A stretch of DNA of 64,000 nt from Hyphomonas sp. (GCA_017792365.1 CP051229.1:2976001-3040000), one strand, 5' to 3'. Counted from the stretch's first letter, positions 11,324 to 20,077 are shown. Made by a program: numbers and translations. Notes: a model not told the origin generated them from the letters alone.

Positions 11324-11755
11324 CTAGCTAGCTTTGCGCGTTTCGCCCGGGCCCGGCATCAGGGAATTGATGAAGTCACGGAAGGTTTCGGGCCGGCGCA
11401 CGAAGTCGGCGAGGTTCAGATCTTCCTTGCCGACGGCGAACGGGGCGCAATCAACCCCGCCGCGTTGCAGCGTGTCGATCACTTCCTGGCGGCGGTCGGA
11501 GGCCGACACCACGGCGACGCGGAACGAACCCATGTTGGCAAGTCTTGTGACCGTGACGTCCTCATCGGCGCTGTCCGGCAGGAAGAGATCCGCGATCACG
11601 AGATCAAATCGTTCCAGCCTGAGCTTTCGTTCCGCCTCGAGCAGGGAGCCGGCGACGACCAGATCCATTCCGAAACGAGCGCGCGACGCTGCGGCGCCGG
11701 CTGCAACCAACAGCTCATTCGCCCGGGGATGGTCCTCCACCCAGAGAATCTTCAT
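11324..11755 (-). CDS. Stand-alone response-regulator receiver domain
   Basis: 143 residues consisting of one CheY-like receiver domain with a short tail and no output domain. The acidic pair is E7-D8 (ILWVEDHP), the predicted phospho-acceptor is D56 (LVIADLFLP), the switch serine is in VVSASDR (about residue 85) and a lysine lies in VGKEDL (about 111). Single-domain regulators of this kind act by protein contact, for example in phosphorelays or on flagella, so no DNA target is expected. No cognate kinase gene is adjacent. It is divergent from the acyltransferase gene; the 200 bases between carry an inverted repeat. Confidence 0.85.
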   Translation of the reverse strand: MKILWVEDHPRANELLVAAGAAASRARFGMDLVVAGSLLEAERKLRLERFDLVIADLFLPDSADEDVTVTRLANMGSFRVAVVSASDRRQEVIDTLQRGGVDCAPFAVGKEDLNLADFVRRPETFRDFINSLMPGPGETRKAS

Positions 11756-11814
11756 TGTTCTGACCCCTCAGAAGATCGGGCAATGCCGTATAAGAGTGAG
11801 CCGCCCAACCTGTC

Positions 11815-11831
11815 GCGTATACTAAATACGC
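11815..11831. repeat. Inverted repeat in the divergent intergenic region
   Basis: GCGTAT-ACTAA-ATACGC is a perfect palindrome with 6-bp arms between the receiver gene and the divergent acyltransferase gene. The segment TATACT inside it could also serve as a -10 box. Nothing else is assigned here apart from a GGTTAACC palindrome at 11867-11874. Confidence 0.4.
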
Positions 11832-11952
11832 AGAGGCGAACAAAAGCTTAACTGATCATATACAGTGGTTAACCTGAGCGCGTCCCCAATTTGGGTCAAT
11901 CGCAGTCGCGTCGTCGCGCAAATTGATAGAGACTAGCTGGCGTACATTTGGT

Positions 11953-12867
11953 GTGACCCGAGAACCTGCCGTGCATATTCCAGGCGCCGATACAGTCGAT
12001 CCGCGCATCGCCGCTTTCGTTCCGGAAGCGACGAACACGCAGCACATCGTGGACGTGCTGATCCAGGAACGCTGTCCGAGCTTTGTCGGTCACTGGAGCT
12101 GGCCGGTGGTGAGACCCCTGCTGTATCAGGCGTTGGGGTATCGCAAGGCGGTACGGTGGGCGAACGACATCGCGATCCTGCCAGATGGAACGTCCTGTTT
12201 CGAGTATCTCGACAAGGCGCTGGATCTCGACGTGCGGTCCACCGGCGTCGATCGCGTGCCGACAAGCGGCCGGGCGGTGGTGATCTCGAACCACCCGACC
12301 GGACTGGCGGACGGGCCTGCAACCTTGTCGGCATTGAATGAACGAAGAGCGGATATCGAGGTATTCGCCAACGCCGACGCCTGCCGGGTCAACGCCGCGT
12401 TCGCAGACATCATCATTCCGGTCGAATGGGTGAAGGAGAAGCGCTCGCCGCTGAAGACGCGCGAGACGCTGCGCCGCGCGGCGGCGGCGTTTGCCGAAGA
12501 GCGCCTGCTGCTGATCTTCCCGTCTGGTCGTCTGGCGGTGAAGGAGGGCGGCAAGCTGATCGAGCGCGACTGGTTCTCCACGGCAGTCTCGCTGGCGCGC
12601 AAGAACCGGGCGCCGGTGACGCCCTTGCATGTGAAGGCCCAGAACTCGCCGCTCTTCTACTTCTTCTCGAAGGTGTCGCGGGAGCTCAAGGACATCACGC
12701 TGTTCAATGAATTGCTGAACAAGCAGGGCGACGTGTTCGAGCTGACCTTCGGACCGCAGATCGCGCCGGAGGAACTGGCCGGCGACCCGCAGGACGTGAC
12801 GAACCGGCTGAGAACCTACGTCACCGACATCCTGCCCAACGATCCTGACCGCAAGTTTGGAGAATAG
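11953..12867 (+). CDS. Phospholipid/glycerol acyltransferase (PlsC-like)
   Basis: Probable membrane-associated 1-acyl-sn-glycerol-3-phosphate acyltransferase-type enzyme. About 304 residues from the GTG at 11953; a TTG at 11923 would add ten residues, and neither has a strong ribosome site. The acceptor motif is VVISNHPTGLADGPATL (about residues 107-123), which stands in for the usual His-x4-Asp block, and the second conserved block reads LLLIFPSGRLAV (about 181-192), the FPEGT-like element. A further KNRAPVTPLHVKAQNS segment matches the third block of such enzymes. No transmembrane helix is obvious. It may act in lipid remodelling or ornithine-lipid synthesis; substrate not readable. Its 3' end faces creD. 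Confidence 0.85.
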   Translation: MTREPAVHIPGADTVDPRIAAFVPEATNTQHIVDVLIQERCPSFVGHWSWPVVRPLLYQALGYRKAVRWANDIAILPDGTSCFEYLDKALDLDVRSTGVDRVPTSGRAVVISNHPTGLADGPATLSALNERRADIEVFANADACRVNAAFADIIIPVEWVKEKRSPLKTRETLRRAAAAFAEERLLLIFPSGRLAVKEGGKLIERDWFSTAVSLARKNRAPVTPLHVKAQNSPLFYFFSKVSRELKDITLFNELLNKQGDVFELTFGPQIAPEELAGDPQDVTNRLRTYVTDILPNDPDRKFGE

Positions 12868-12888
12868 GGGACCGCTGGACGCGGCCCC
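12867..12888. terminator. Possible bidirectional hairpin between convergent genes
   Basis: GGGGACCGC and GCGGCCCC can pair (one mismatch) around TGGAC, between the ends of the acyltransferase and creD genes. There is no T-run, so its strength as a terminator is doubtful. Confidence 0.35.
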
Positions 12889-12903
12889 CGTCTCCGGCGT
12901 GCG

Positions 12904-14295
12904 CTAGGCGCGCGCGCGTTCTTCTGCCTTGCCGACGCCGTACCAGTCGAGATTTCTCGTCATGTACATCGTGCCGGCGATCGCGAGGAAGGATGCGATC
13001 GAGCCTGCGAGCAGGGCGTAGTCTTCGAGCCTGAGCAGGGTGTAGATCAGCGCATAGAGCACGGTGAAGACGCCAAGCGCCTTCAGGGCGGCGTTGAGCG
13101 ATCCGAATACCGAGCCGGCATAAAGCGAGATCGCCAGCACCGTGCCGACCGCCGCCACGAGGAAGCCCGGCGTGAAGCCGATCACCTCTGAGACGGACAA
13201 GAGCAGCAGGTAGAAGACAAGCTGTGCAAGCCCGACGAGGATGTATTGCGCCGGGTGGGCGCGGCGCCCGGACGTGGTCTCGAACAGGAAGTAGGTGAGG
13301 AAGACGAGGCCGAGGAACATCGGCGCATATTTCAGCGCGCGCTGGATCGACTGATAGGGGTTGGCTTCATCCAGCAGGCGCACGGCGGGCGACAGGCCGA
13401 GGAGGTTGTCGACCATGATGTCTGCGCCAGCGCCTGCTGCGCCGCGTGCAAGGTAGGGAATGCGCCACGTGGCCGTGAAGCCGTCGTCGCTGACGGAGCG
13501 GTCATCCGGAAGGACGCCGCCTTCGAAACTGGGCGCAGCCCAGTCGCCTCTCATCGAGATTTCCGTGTCGCGCGCGAAGGCGGCGAAGCTGATGCGCTGT
13601 GCGCCGGTGACGGTGAAGTTGGCGGTCGCCTCCAGCGTGCCGTCGACCCGGTCCTGCACCCAGGGAACGCGCGCGCCGACGAGGCGCTGGTAGGTGATCG
13701 AGGAGCCGTGCACGGTCGGCACGGTGTCCACCGGTTCCGGTTCGAGCGCCTGGCCGTCGAGCGTCATCTCGACGACGCGGGCGCCGCGCGGATCGGTGAC
13801 GGTCATGTAGAGCCGCGCTTCATCCCATTCGAGGCGGGCGTTGGCGGGCGCGGCGTCTGCGATGCGGGCGGGCTGGAAGGTCGCGGTGTAGGTCGCCTCG
13901 GCGGAATAGACCGGCACGTCATGCAGGCCACGCGTTAGGGTTTCGGTTGAAAGCTCTGCGACGGCGGTTCCGGTTTCGGCGTAGAGGACAACGGAGCCGC
14001 GCTGTGTCTGCACCTTGTCGTCGATCACGATGTCCCGCTCGTAGGGGATGGCGATGAAAGGTCCCATCATGGTCTGCTCGCCGCCGCGAAGCTGGGAGAC
14101 CTCGAAGACGGCGTTCTGGGCGTCGTTCGAACGGTCGTAGATGAGCGCCCAGACGAAGCCGGCCGGTATCGCCATCAGGAGCGCGAGGCCGCAGACAAGG
14201 ATGAGCTTGAGGCCAAAGGAGCGTTGCGGAAGGTAGCGTGTGAAGTCCTTTCCGGCGCCGTCGCCGCCGGGCGGAGTCGTGGTGTCGTCAGACAT
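12904..14295 (-). CDS. creD: CreD family inner-membrane protein
   Basis: 463 residues, matching the cell envelope integrity protein CreD. One N-terminal helix (about 28-52) is followed by a large periplasmic beta-rich domain (about 55-300, with the family phrase FIAIPYERD and TYTATFQPARI) and five or six C-terminal helices (about 315-450, YAPMFLGLVFLTYFLFET, HPAQYILVGLAQLVFYLLLLSVSE). The HPAQY-LVG-AQ-FYLLLLS-SE stretch is the family hallmark. In enterics creD is induced by CreBC and affects colicin and beta-lactam tolerance; no creBC genes are here. It is divergent from the TAXI gene with about 190 bases between starts. Confidence 0.93.
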   Translation of the reverse strand: MSDDTTTPPGGDGAGKDFTRYLPQRSFGLKLILVCGLALLMAIPAGFVWALIYDRSNDAQNAVFEVSQLRGGEQTMMGPFIAIPYERDIVIDDKVQTQRGSVVLYAETGTAVAELSTETLTRGLHDVPVYSAEATYTATFQPARIADAAPANARLEWDEARLYMTVTDPRGARVVEMTLDGQALEPEPVDTVPTVHGSSITYQRLVGARVPWVQDRVDGTLEATANFTVTGAQRISFAAFARDTEISMRGDWAAPSFEGGVLPDDRSVSDDGFTATWRIPYLARGAAGAGADIMVDNLLGLSPAVRLLDEANPYQSIQRALKYAPMFLGLVFLTYFLFETTSGRRAHPAQYILVGLAQLVFYLLLLSVSEVIGFTPGFLVAAVGTVLAISLYAGSVFGSLNAALKALGVFTVLYALIYTLLRLEDYALLAGSIASFLAIAGTMYMTRNLDWYGVGKAEERARA

Positions 14296-14489
14296 GGTGT
14301 CCCTCTATCGTCCCAAAATAGTCCCGAGATTTCAGATTGTTCACGATTGGCGGCGGATTTCGGGCAGGGGCGGGGCCCCGCAAAGATCAATCGCGGCGAT
14401 GTGCGTTCGGTGTTTCCCTCCCGGACGACCATGTTAGACACGTCACCCGGATTTAAAGGGCTCGGCAGCGACACAGCGGGGATGGCCGA

Positions 14490-15764
14490 ATGCAGCAGGT
14501 GCGCGACGCGTTGAAGTGGCTGGGGCCGCTGGGTCTGATCGTCATTCTGGGATTTGTCGCCGCCTATGTCGTCATGGGGCCGCCGCCGCCCAAGCAGGTG
14601 ACGATTGCCGGCGGCGGCGCGGGCGGCGCCTATGCGCTGGCGGCCGAGGAGCTGGCGATGGCCCTGGCCGAGGAGGATGTCGAGCCGACTGTGCTGGCGA
14701 CCGCCGGCTCGCTCGACAACATTTCGCGGCTCAAGGCCGATGAAGCCGACATCGCGATCGTTCAGACCGGCCTGCTCGAGGAGGCGGACAGCAACGCGCT
14801 CCGCTCGCTGGGCGCAGTGTTCTACGAGCCGCTATGGGTGTTCGTTCGCAGCGAAGCGGACATCGGCGACCTGCGCCAGCTCGCCGGGCTGCGGATCGCG
14901 GTCGGCGCGGAAGGATCGGGATCGCGCGGACTGGCGGATCTTCTGCTCGGCGAGGTGGGGCTGACTGCAGGGGGATACACGGCGGTATCGCTGGGCGGGG
15001 TCGAGGCGGCCGCAGCCCTGCGCGCCGGCGAGGTGGATGCGCTGCTGGCTGTTTCGGGTATCGGCGCGGGCTGGATTCGCGAGCTGGTCTCGGATCCCGC
15101 CGTTCAGCTGGTCTCGCTGGACCGCGCGCCGGCCTATTCGCGCCGCCACCCCTATCTCGACACGGTGACGCTGTATTCCGGCGTGATCGATCCTGCAGCG
15201 GGCCTGCCTGAAACCGATGTGCAGATGCTGGCGCCGGCCGCGGAGATCGTGGTGAGGGAGGACCTTCATCCGGCGATCCAGTCGCTGCTGATCGAATCGA
15301 GCTTTGCGATCTATTCGGAAGGTTCGGTGTTTGCGGCGCCCGGCGCCTTTCCCACGCCCGATCTTGCAGATGTCGAGCTGTCCGACGAGGCGCGCCGCTA
15401 CTATAAGGACGGGCCCACCTTCCTGCGGCGCATCTTCCCGTTCGATGTTGCGAACTTTCTGGAGCGTGCCTGGGTGCTAGCGATCCCGCTGCTCACGCTG
15501 GCCTATCCGCTGGTGAAGGCGGCGCCGCCTGTCTACCGCTGGCGGATCCGGCGCAAGATCTATGTCTGGTATTCGGATCTGCGCGAACTGGAGGCCGAGG
15601 CCCGGGCGGCGAAGTCGGACGCCGAGCTGGAAAGCGTGCGTGAGAGACTTGGCGAGCTACAGGCCGAAACCGGGGAGGTGGACGTCCCGCTCTCGTACAC
15701 CGACACGCTTTACCACCTTCGCTCGCATATTCGATTCGTGATGGATCTCGTCGATCAGCTCTAG
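14490..15764 (+). CDS. TAXI-family solute-binding protein with membrane anchors
   Basis: 424 residues. An N-terminal helix (about 12-31) is followed by a TAXI-type substrate-binding domain: VTIAGGGAGGAYALAAEELA (about 38-57), TAGSLDNISRLKADEADIAIVQTGL (about 71-95) and a hinge LAGLRIAVGAEGSGSRGLA (about 130-148). These blocks are characteristic of the TRAP-transporter TAXI receptors that bind small carboxylates such as glutamate. Unlike a free periplasmic receptor it has a second hydrophobic segment near 325-345 and then a charged coiled coil (about 355-400), which would place the tail in the cytoplasm. No TRAP permease is adjacent. It is read together with the helical-repeat gene downstream (gap 119 bases). 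A sensory or scaffold role is possible. Confidence 0.85.
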   Translation: MQQVRDALKWLGPLGLIVILGFVAAYVVMGPPPPKQVTIAGGGAGGAYALAAEELAMALAEEDVEPTVLATAGSLDNISRLKADEADIAIVQTGLLEEADSNALRSLGAVFYEPLWVFVRSEADIGDLRQLAGLRIAVGAEGSGSRGLADLLLGEVGLTAGGYTAVSLGGVEAAAALRAGEVDALLAVSGIGAGWIRELVSDPAVQLVSLDRAPAYSRRHPYLDTVTLYSGVIDPAAGLPETDVQMLAPAAEIVVREDLHPAIQSLLIESSFAIYSEGSVFAAPGAFPTPDLADVELSDEARRYYKDGPTFLRRIFPFDVANFLERAWVLAIPLLTLAYPLVKAAPPVYRWRIRRKIYVWYSDLRELEAEARAAKSDAELESVRERLGELQAETGEVDVPLSYTDTLYHLRSHIRFVMDLVDQL

Positions 15765-15883
15765 ACCGGCGCAGCGCCTGCGATTTCATGGTTAGCCGAT
15801 GGTGAATGCTCCTCGCCTGCCGGGCGAGGCACGCGCCTTGCTCACGCTTCTGCCGAGAGAATTCTGGAATTGGAGCCTTGGGC

Positions 15884-17062
15884 ATGGCCGAACGAAAACC
15901 AGCGGAAAGCATGGCTGCTGCGACGCCGAATGAACCCGGCCGTCACGAGGTGGCGCTTGCCGCGATCGATGCTTCGATCGGCAGGCTTGGCGACAACAAT
16001 GACCCGGGATCGGCGCGCGAACTGGCGCGGGCGCTGATGAGCCGCGCGATCCTTGCAGCAAGGCTCGGACGCGGCGCTGAGGAGATGGCCTCGTGCGACG
16101 ACCTGATCCGCCGCTTCACGATGTCGGGCGACGCCGATGTCGTCGCGCTGGTCGCGATGGCGCACAACCGGCGCGGCCGCGCACTGGTGGTGGCCGACCG
16201 GCTGAACGATGCGCTGACGGCGTTCGACCTTGCCTGGGCGATCTCGACCGGCTGGAAAGAGCCCGCGCTGGTGCGCCAGGCGGCGGCCGCCCTCTATGCG
16301 ACGGGTACGCTGCGCAAGAAGCTTGGTCAGACGGGCGAAGCAATTTCGGCATGGAACGACATGGTCGTTCAGTATGCCGACTGCGACGATATCGAAGTCG
16401 CGCAGAAGATGGTGGCGGCTGATCAGGCGCGGGCGGGATTGCTGCGGGCCTCGGAGCGGGGGAACGAGGCGGCGCGGGTTTACGCCCACCTGATGGATCG
16501 CGTGGCGCGTCGCCCTGAACCGGCGTTCGTGAAGGCCTATGGCGATGCGGCGTTGATGCGGGCGGATTGCCTGATCGCATCTGAGTATCACAAGGGGGCG
16601 GTGGAATGCTGCGAGGACGCGATCGCATTCCTGACGACCGCCGGGGAGCAGGATGTAGCGGCCCCGCTGTGGGCGGAGCTGGTGCTCGTTCGCGCCCGGG
16701 CGCTGCGTGCGCTGGGACGCAGCGACGATGCCGCCGCCGGGCTGGCGGAGATCGACAGGCTGTTTCGCGACAGCCGCGATGCGGCGCTGAGCGAGAAGGT
16801 GGCGCAGGCGCTCGTTGAGCTTGCAGAACTCAAGGCGGCTGGGAGCGATTTCGAGAAGGCGGGCAAGATCTGCGACCTCATCGTGCGCCGGTACGCGGCG
16901 AGCGGCAATGAGGACCTGCAGCAGCTGGTTCAGCGCGCGCAGAGCCTCGCCGCGCGGGCTACGGCGGGCATCGGGCCGGTCGATGGGGCGCTCGGCGCGC
17001 TGAACGATCTCGCACTCGATCATGCGCCGTCGGATGACGAGGTCGCGCTGGAGCCTGCCTAG
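15884..17062 (+). CDS. TPR-like helical repeat protein, function unknown
   Basis: I do not recognise a specific family. The 392-residue product is almost entirely alpha-helical and rich in alanine, with recurring phrases of TPR character (ALMSRAILAARLGRGAEEMASCDDLIRRF, AHNRRGRALVVADRLNDALTAFDLAW, ALYATGTLRKKLGQTGEAISAWNDMV at successive ~40-residue spacing). No signal peptide is visible, so it is probably cytoplasmic, possibly contacting the cytoplasmic tail of the TAXI protein encoded upstream. The ATG at 15884 (MAERKPAES) is preferred because GGAG lies upstream; the frame extends to 15806. It ends six bases from the convergent LytTR gene. Confidence 0.65.
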   Translation: MAERKPAESMAAATPNEPGRHEVALAAIDASIGRLGDNNDPGSARELARALMSRAILAARLGRGAEEMASCDDLIRRFTMSGDADVVALVAMAHNRRGRALVVADRLNDALTAFDLAWAISTGWKEPALVRQAAAALYATGTLRKKLGQTGEAISAWNDMVVQYADCDDIEVAQKMVAADQARAGLLRASERGNEAARVYAHLMDRVARRPEPAFVKAYGDAALMRADCLIASEYHKGAVECCEDAIAFLTTAGEQDVAAPLWAELVLVRARALRALGRSDDAAAGLAEIDRLFRDSRDAALSEKVAQALVELAELKAAGSDFEKAGKICDLIVRRYAASGNEDLQQLVQRAQSLAARATAGIGPVDGALGALNDLALDHAPSDDEVALEPA

Positions 17063-17067
17063 GCGGC

Positions 17068-17817
17068 TTAGAGCCAGCCCGCATTCTGGATCGATTTCCG
17101 GTAGGTCCGGCTGACCGGCGCTTCGGCGCCGGATTTCAGCTTGAGCACGAGTTTTCCGTTCACCCGTTCGGTTTCGGCCAGACCCTCGCGGGCGACCCAC
17201 CATGAACGATGGGTTTGCAGGCCCTCGATGCCTTCAAGTTCGCGGATCGCATCGCCAAGGCGCATCAGGATCAGTTCTTCGCCGGCGCTGGTGTGGATGC
17301 GGAGATAGTGGTCCTCTGCCGAAACGGCGTAGATCCGCGCCGTCCTCAGCCTGACCGGCAGGCGTTCGGTGATGGCAGGCGGGCGCGCGTCCGGACCGCT
17401 GGCGTTCTGCGTGGCGTTGGTCTTCTCGAAGATGTCTAGCATCGCAAAGCCGAAGGTCAGCACCAGCGACACCACCAGCACATAGCCGAACGACACCGGC
17501 CATTCGGTCGGGTGCGTCACGAGGTCGAACACGAAGCGCTCGATCACCAGCAGGACGACCATCACCGGGACCGAGATCGCGGTCGCCGCGATGAGGACTT
17601 TCAGCGCCAGGTGGAGGTGCGAGAGGCGGTGTTCGAAGACGAACGGCATCACGACGCGGCCACTGAGGATCCCGGTGGCGATGGTCGCCGTCCAGTAAGC
17701 GAGCCGCTCTAGAAAGGGCAGTCGCGAGGATTCGTAAACCCCAAACCACGCGAAGATCAGGCCCAGAGTGAGGGCGAAGCCGGCGTCGCGGAGAAGGCTC
17801 CTGGAATTGGCGGTCAT
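17068..17817 (-). CDS. Membrane-bound LytTR-type transcription regulator
   Basis: 249 residues: four transmembrane helices (about 12-28, 40-60, 70-95 and 108-130) followed by a LytTR DNA-binding domain (about 150-249: RIYAVSAEDHYLRIHTSAGEELILMRLGDAIREL, LQTHRSWWVA, ERVNGKLVLKLKSGAEAPVSRTYRKSI). This membrane-plus-LytTR layout is common in alphaproteobacteria, where the regulator is tethered to the inner membrane and no separate kinase is needed. The upstream region has an 18/21-matching tandem repeat with a 21-bp period, the spacing expected for a LytTR dimer, which suggests autoregulation and control of the divergent DUF2141/carotenoid oxygenase genes. Family assignment is firm; signal unknown. 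Confidence 0.9.
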   Translation of the reverse strand: MTANSRSLLRDAGFALTLGLIFAWFGVYESSRLPFLERLAYWTATIATGILSGRVVMPFVFEHRLSHLHLALKVLIAATAISVPVMVVLLVIERFVFDLVTHPTEWPVSFGYVLVVSLVLTFGFAMLDIFEKTNATQNASGPDARPPAITERLPVRLRTARIYAVSAEDHYLRIHTSAGEELILMRLGDAIRELEGIEGLQTHRSWWVAREGLAETERVNGKLVLKLKSGAEAPVSRTYRKSIQNAGWL

Positions 17818-17825
17818 GGGCCCTG

Positions 17826-17867
17826 CATTTCGCGCTTCGTGAGTTGCAATTCGCGCTTCGCGAGTGG
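17826..17867. promoter_or_regulatory. Tandem 21-bp direct repeat, likely LytTR operator
   Basis: Two copies with 18 of 21 identical bases follow each other without a gap (17826-17846 and 17847-17867); the shared core is TTCGCGCTTCG. Each copy also holds an imperfect palindrome (TCGCG-CTT-CGTGA, then TCGCG-CTT-CGCGA). A third, inverted partial copy (TTTCACGAAGC) lies at 17880-17890. LytTR proteins bind two direct-repeat half-sites about 21 bp apart, and a LytTR gene starts nine bases away, so an operator is the best reading. Confidence 0.6.
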
Positions 17868-18017
17868 TTTAGGCCGACTTTTCACGAAGCAAAACAGCTG
17901 TTCCACGCAATCGGCGTGGCGAAGGGCGGGTTCGCGGCTGATCTTGGCGGTGCGTCCAGCGAACGAGCCGCGGAAAGGACGCAAATGATACGAGACAAGC
18001 ACCACAGGAGACACATC

Positions 18018-18452
18018 ATGAACCGCATGACCATGCTGACCGCATGCGCGCTGACGGCCGGACTGGCCGTCGCCATGGCCCCGCCCGTACACGCCGAAAC
18101 CGCCAAGTTGACGCTGACGGTAACCGACATCGCCAACCACAAGGGCGCGCTGATGATCGCGGTGCACAACGAGGCCAATTATGATGGCCAGCCTGTGACC
18201 GCGACGATGACCCAGGTCTCAGGCGACACCGCCACCGCGACCTTCGATGGTCTCGCGCCCGGCAAGTACGCCATCAAGATGTTCCATGACGTCGACGGCG
18301 ATGGCGAGATGGACACCAATCCGTTCGGCATTCCCACCGAGCCCTACGGGTTCTCGAACAACGCCGCCGGACAGTTCGGACCCGCGAAATGGGCCGACGC
18401 CGCCTTCGATGTGGGCGCCGGGGGCGCCTCGCACACCATCAGCCTGAAATAG
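18018..18452 (+). CDS. Secreted DUF2141 protein
   Basis: 144 residues with a signal peptide (about 1-26, cleavage after VHA) and a beta-sandwich DUF2141 domain: LTLTVTDIANHKGALMIAVHNE (about 31-52), the conserved FHDVDGDGEMDTN loop (about 94-106) and IPTEPYGFSNNA (about 110-121). The D-x-D-G-D/N loop resembles a calcium-binding turn. Proteins of this family are exported and often sit beside carotenoid- or redox-related genes in proteobacteria; the biochemical role is unknown. The ATG at 18018 has AGGAG eight bases upstream. The carotenoid oxygenase gene starts 24 bases after it, so the two are probably co-transcribed from the divergent LytTR region. Confidence 0.88.
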   Translation: MNRMTMLTACALTAGLAVAMAPPVHAETAKLTLTVTDIANHKGALMIAVHNEANYDGQPVTATMTQVSGDTATATFDGLAPGKYAIKMFHDVDGDGEMDTNPFGIPTEPYGFSNNAAGQFGPAKWADAAFDVGAGGASHTISLK

Positions 18453-18476
18453 CTCGCAGCGAAGGGAGGACGTGAC

Positions 18477-19973
18477 ATGAGACATATGCCGGATCTTTCC
18501 GGGCGTGACCTTTCACGCCGGCTGTTCCTGGGCGGACTGGCGGGGGCGTCGACGCTGGCGCTGGGGGCATGCCAGACGGGCGGCGCGATCGGCGCGGCAA
18601 GAGGCGACTGGCGGGACGGCTTCGCCAACGCGCCGGCAGGCGGCTTTACGCCCGCCCGCATGCGGCTGGTTGAGGGCAGGGCCCCGGCGGGGCTGGAAGG
18701 CGCCCTCTATCGCAACGGCCCGGCGCAGCTGCACCATGGCGACGTGGATGCGAGCCACTGGTTCGACGGCGACGGCATGATGCATCGCATCGCCTTCTCT
18801 GGCGGCGAGGTCGAGCATCGCGCCCAGTTCGCGCAGACCAATAAGCGCAGGCAGGAGATGGCTGCGGGCAAGTTCCTCGCACCCGGCTTCGGCACCGAGG
18901 CGGATCCGGACTTCGCCGTGCAGAACCCTGACGACACCAACGCCGCCAACACGTCGGTGATCATGATCAATGGGCGGTTGATGGCGCTGTGGGAGGCCGG
19001 ATCGCCCTACGAGATGGATCCCGTGACACTGGAAACGATCGGCCCGGTGACGTGGCGCGACGACATGAAGGGCATGCCGTTCTTGGCCCATCCCAAGGTC
19101 GAACCGAATGGCCGGGTATGGAATCTCGCCGTGAACGGGCCACGCGTGGGCGTCTATCGCATCTCGAAGGATGCGGTGCTTGAAGACTTCACGCTGCTGG
19201 ATGTTGGCGATGCGGCCTACATCCACGATTGGACGATGACCGAGCGCCACTTGATCATCCTGGTGCAGCCGTGGATCCAGACGCGCAGTCTTCCGCCGTT
19301 CATCGACAGCTTCGACTGGCGGCCGCAGAACGGCATGAAGATGCTGATCGTCGACAAGGACGACATGTCGAAGCGGCGCTGGGCGCAGGCGCCGGCGCGG
19401 GCCTTCTACCATACCGGCTCGGGCTGGGAGGATGCCGACGGCACGATCCGGTTCGACGCGGTCTTCTATGAAGAGCCCGTGCTGGGAGCAAATGGCGGCG
19501 CGGGGATGATCAGCGGCGTCTATGAGGGCAACGAGATCCCGCCGGGCGAATTGTCGATGGTCGAGATCCCCACCTCCGGCGACGCCCGCATCACCGGAAC
19601 CGCACAGAAGGGCGAGTTCCCGCAGGTCGACCCACGGCTGCGCGGCAAACGCCGCCGCCTGACCGTGATGCCGACGGGCGCGGCGCCCGGAAGGCCGGGC
19701 GAGACCGGCGTGCTGCTGCGTGACTGGGAGAGCGGACGCAACGACGCCCACATCTTCGGTCCGAGCCACATGGTCGAGGAAGTGCTGTTCGTTCCCAAGC
19801 CCGGCGGATCAGGCGAGCGCGACAGCTGGCTGGTCGGCACGGCGCTGAACATTGCGGCCGGCGCCAACGAAGTCTTCGTCTTCGACGCAGCCGACGTGTC
19901 AGGCGGGCCGGTCGCTGTCTGGCGCGCCGAATACACCTGGCCGCTGGGTTTCCACGGCACGTGGACGGCCTGA
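18477..19973 (+). CDS. Tat-exported lipoprotein carotenoid oxygenase
   Basis: 498 residues of the carotenoid cleavage dioxygenase/RPE65 family, non-haem iron enzymes that split carotenoids or related alkenes. The four iron-binding histidines can be placed: LAHPKVEPNG (about 197), IHDWTMTE (about 246), FYHTGSGWED (about 313) and LGFHGTW (H493). The N-terminus carries a twin-arginine signal (LSRRLFLGG) followed by a lipobox-like LALGAC, so the enzyme would be folded, exported and acylated. It lies 24 bases after the DUF2141 gene and ends before a strong terminator (20078). Substrate is not readable; lignostilbene- or apocarotenoid-type activity is possible. Confidence 0.9.
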   Translation: MRHMPDLSGRDLSRRLFLGGLAGASTLALGACQTGGAIGAARGDWRDGFANAPAGGFTPARMRLVEGRAPAGLEGALYRNGPAQLHHGDVDASHWFDGDGMMHRIAFSGGEVEHRAQFAQTNKRRQEMAAGKFLAPGFGTEADPDFAVQNPDDTNAANTSVIMINGRLMALWEAGSPYEMDPVTLETIGPVTWRDDMKGMPFLAHPKVEPNGRVWNLAVNGPRVGVYRISKDAVLEDFTLLDVGDAAYIHDWTMTERHLIILVQPWIQTRSLPPFIDSFDWRPQNGMKMLIVDKDDMSKRRWAQAPARAFYHTGSGWEDADGTIRFDAVFYEEPVLGANGGAGMISGVYEGNEIPPGELSMVEIPTSGDARITGTAQKGEFPQVDPRLRGKRRRLTVMPTGAAPGRPGETGVLLRDWESGRNDAHIFGPSHMVEEVLFVPKPGGSGERDSWLVGTALNIAAGANEVFVFDAADVSGGPVAVWRAEYTWPLGFHGTWTA

Positions 19974-20077
19974 CAGAGGACCCAGATTGGCCAACATGAC
20001 GAAGAAATAAGCTCCCGAAGCGCCGCCGCCCGGAAAAAGGCGACAAGACCTGTGGTGACGAACGGCGGCGAAACATT

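Noticed and set aside
11848-11874. TTAAC and GGTTAACC as a CtrA binding site
   Set aside because: CtrA sites are expected as TTAA-N7-TTAA; here the two halves are 17 bases apart. Other TTAACC-like words in the window are single half-sites.
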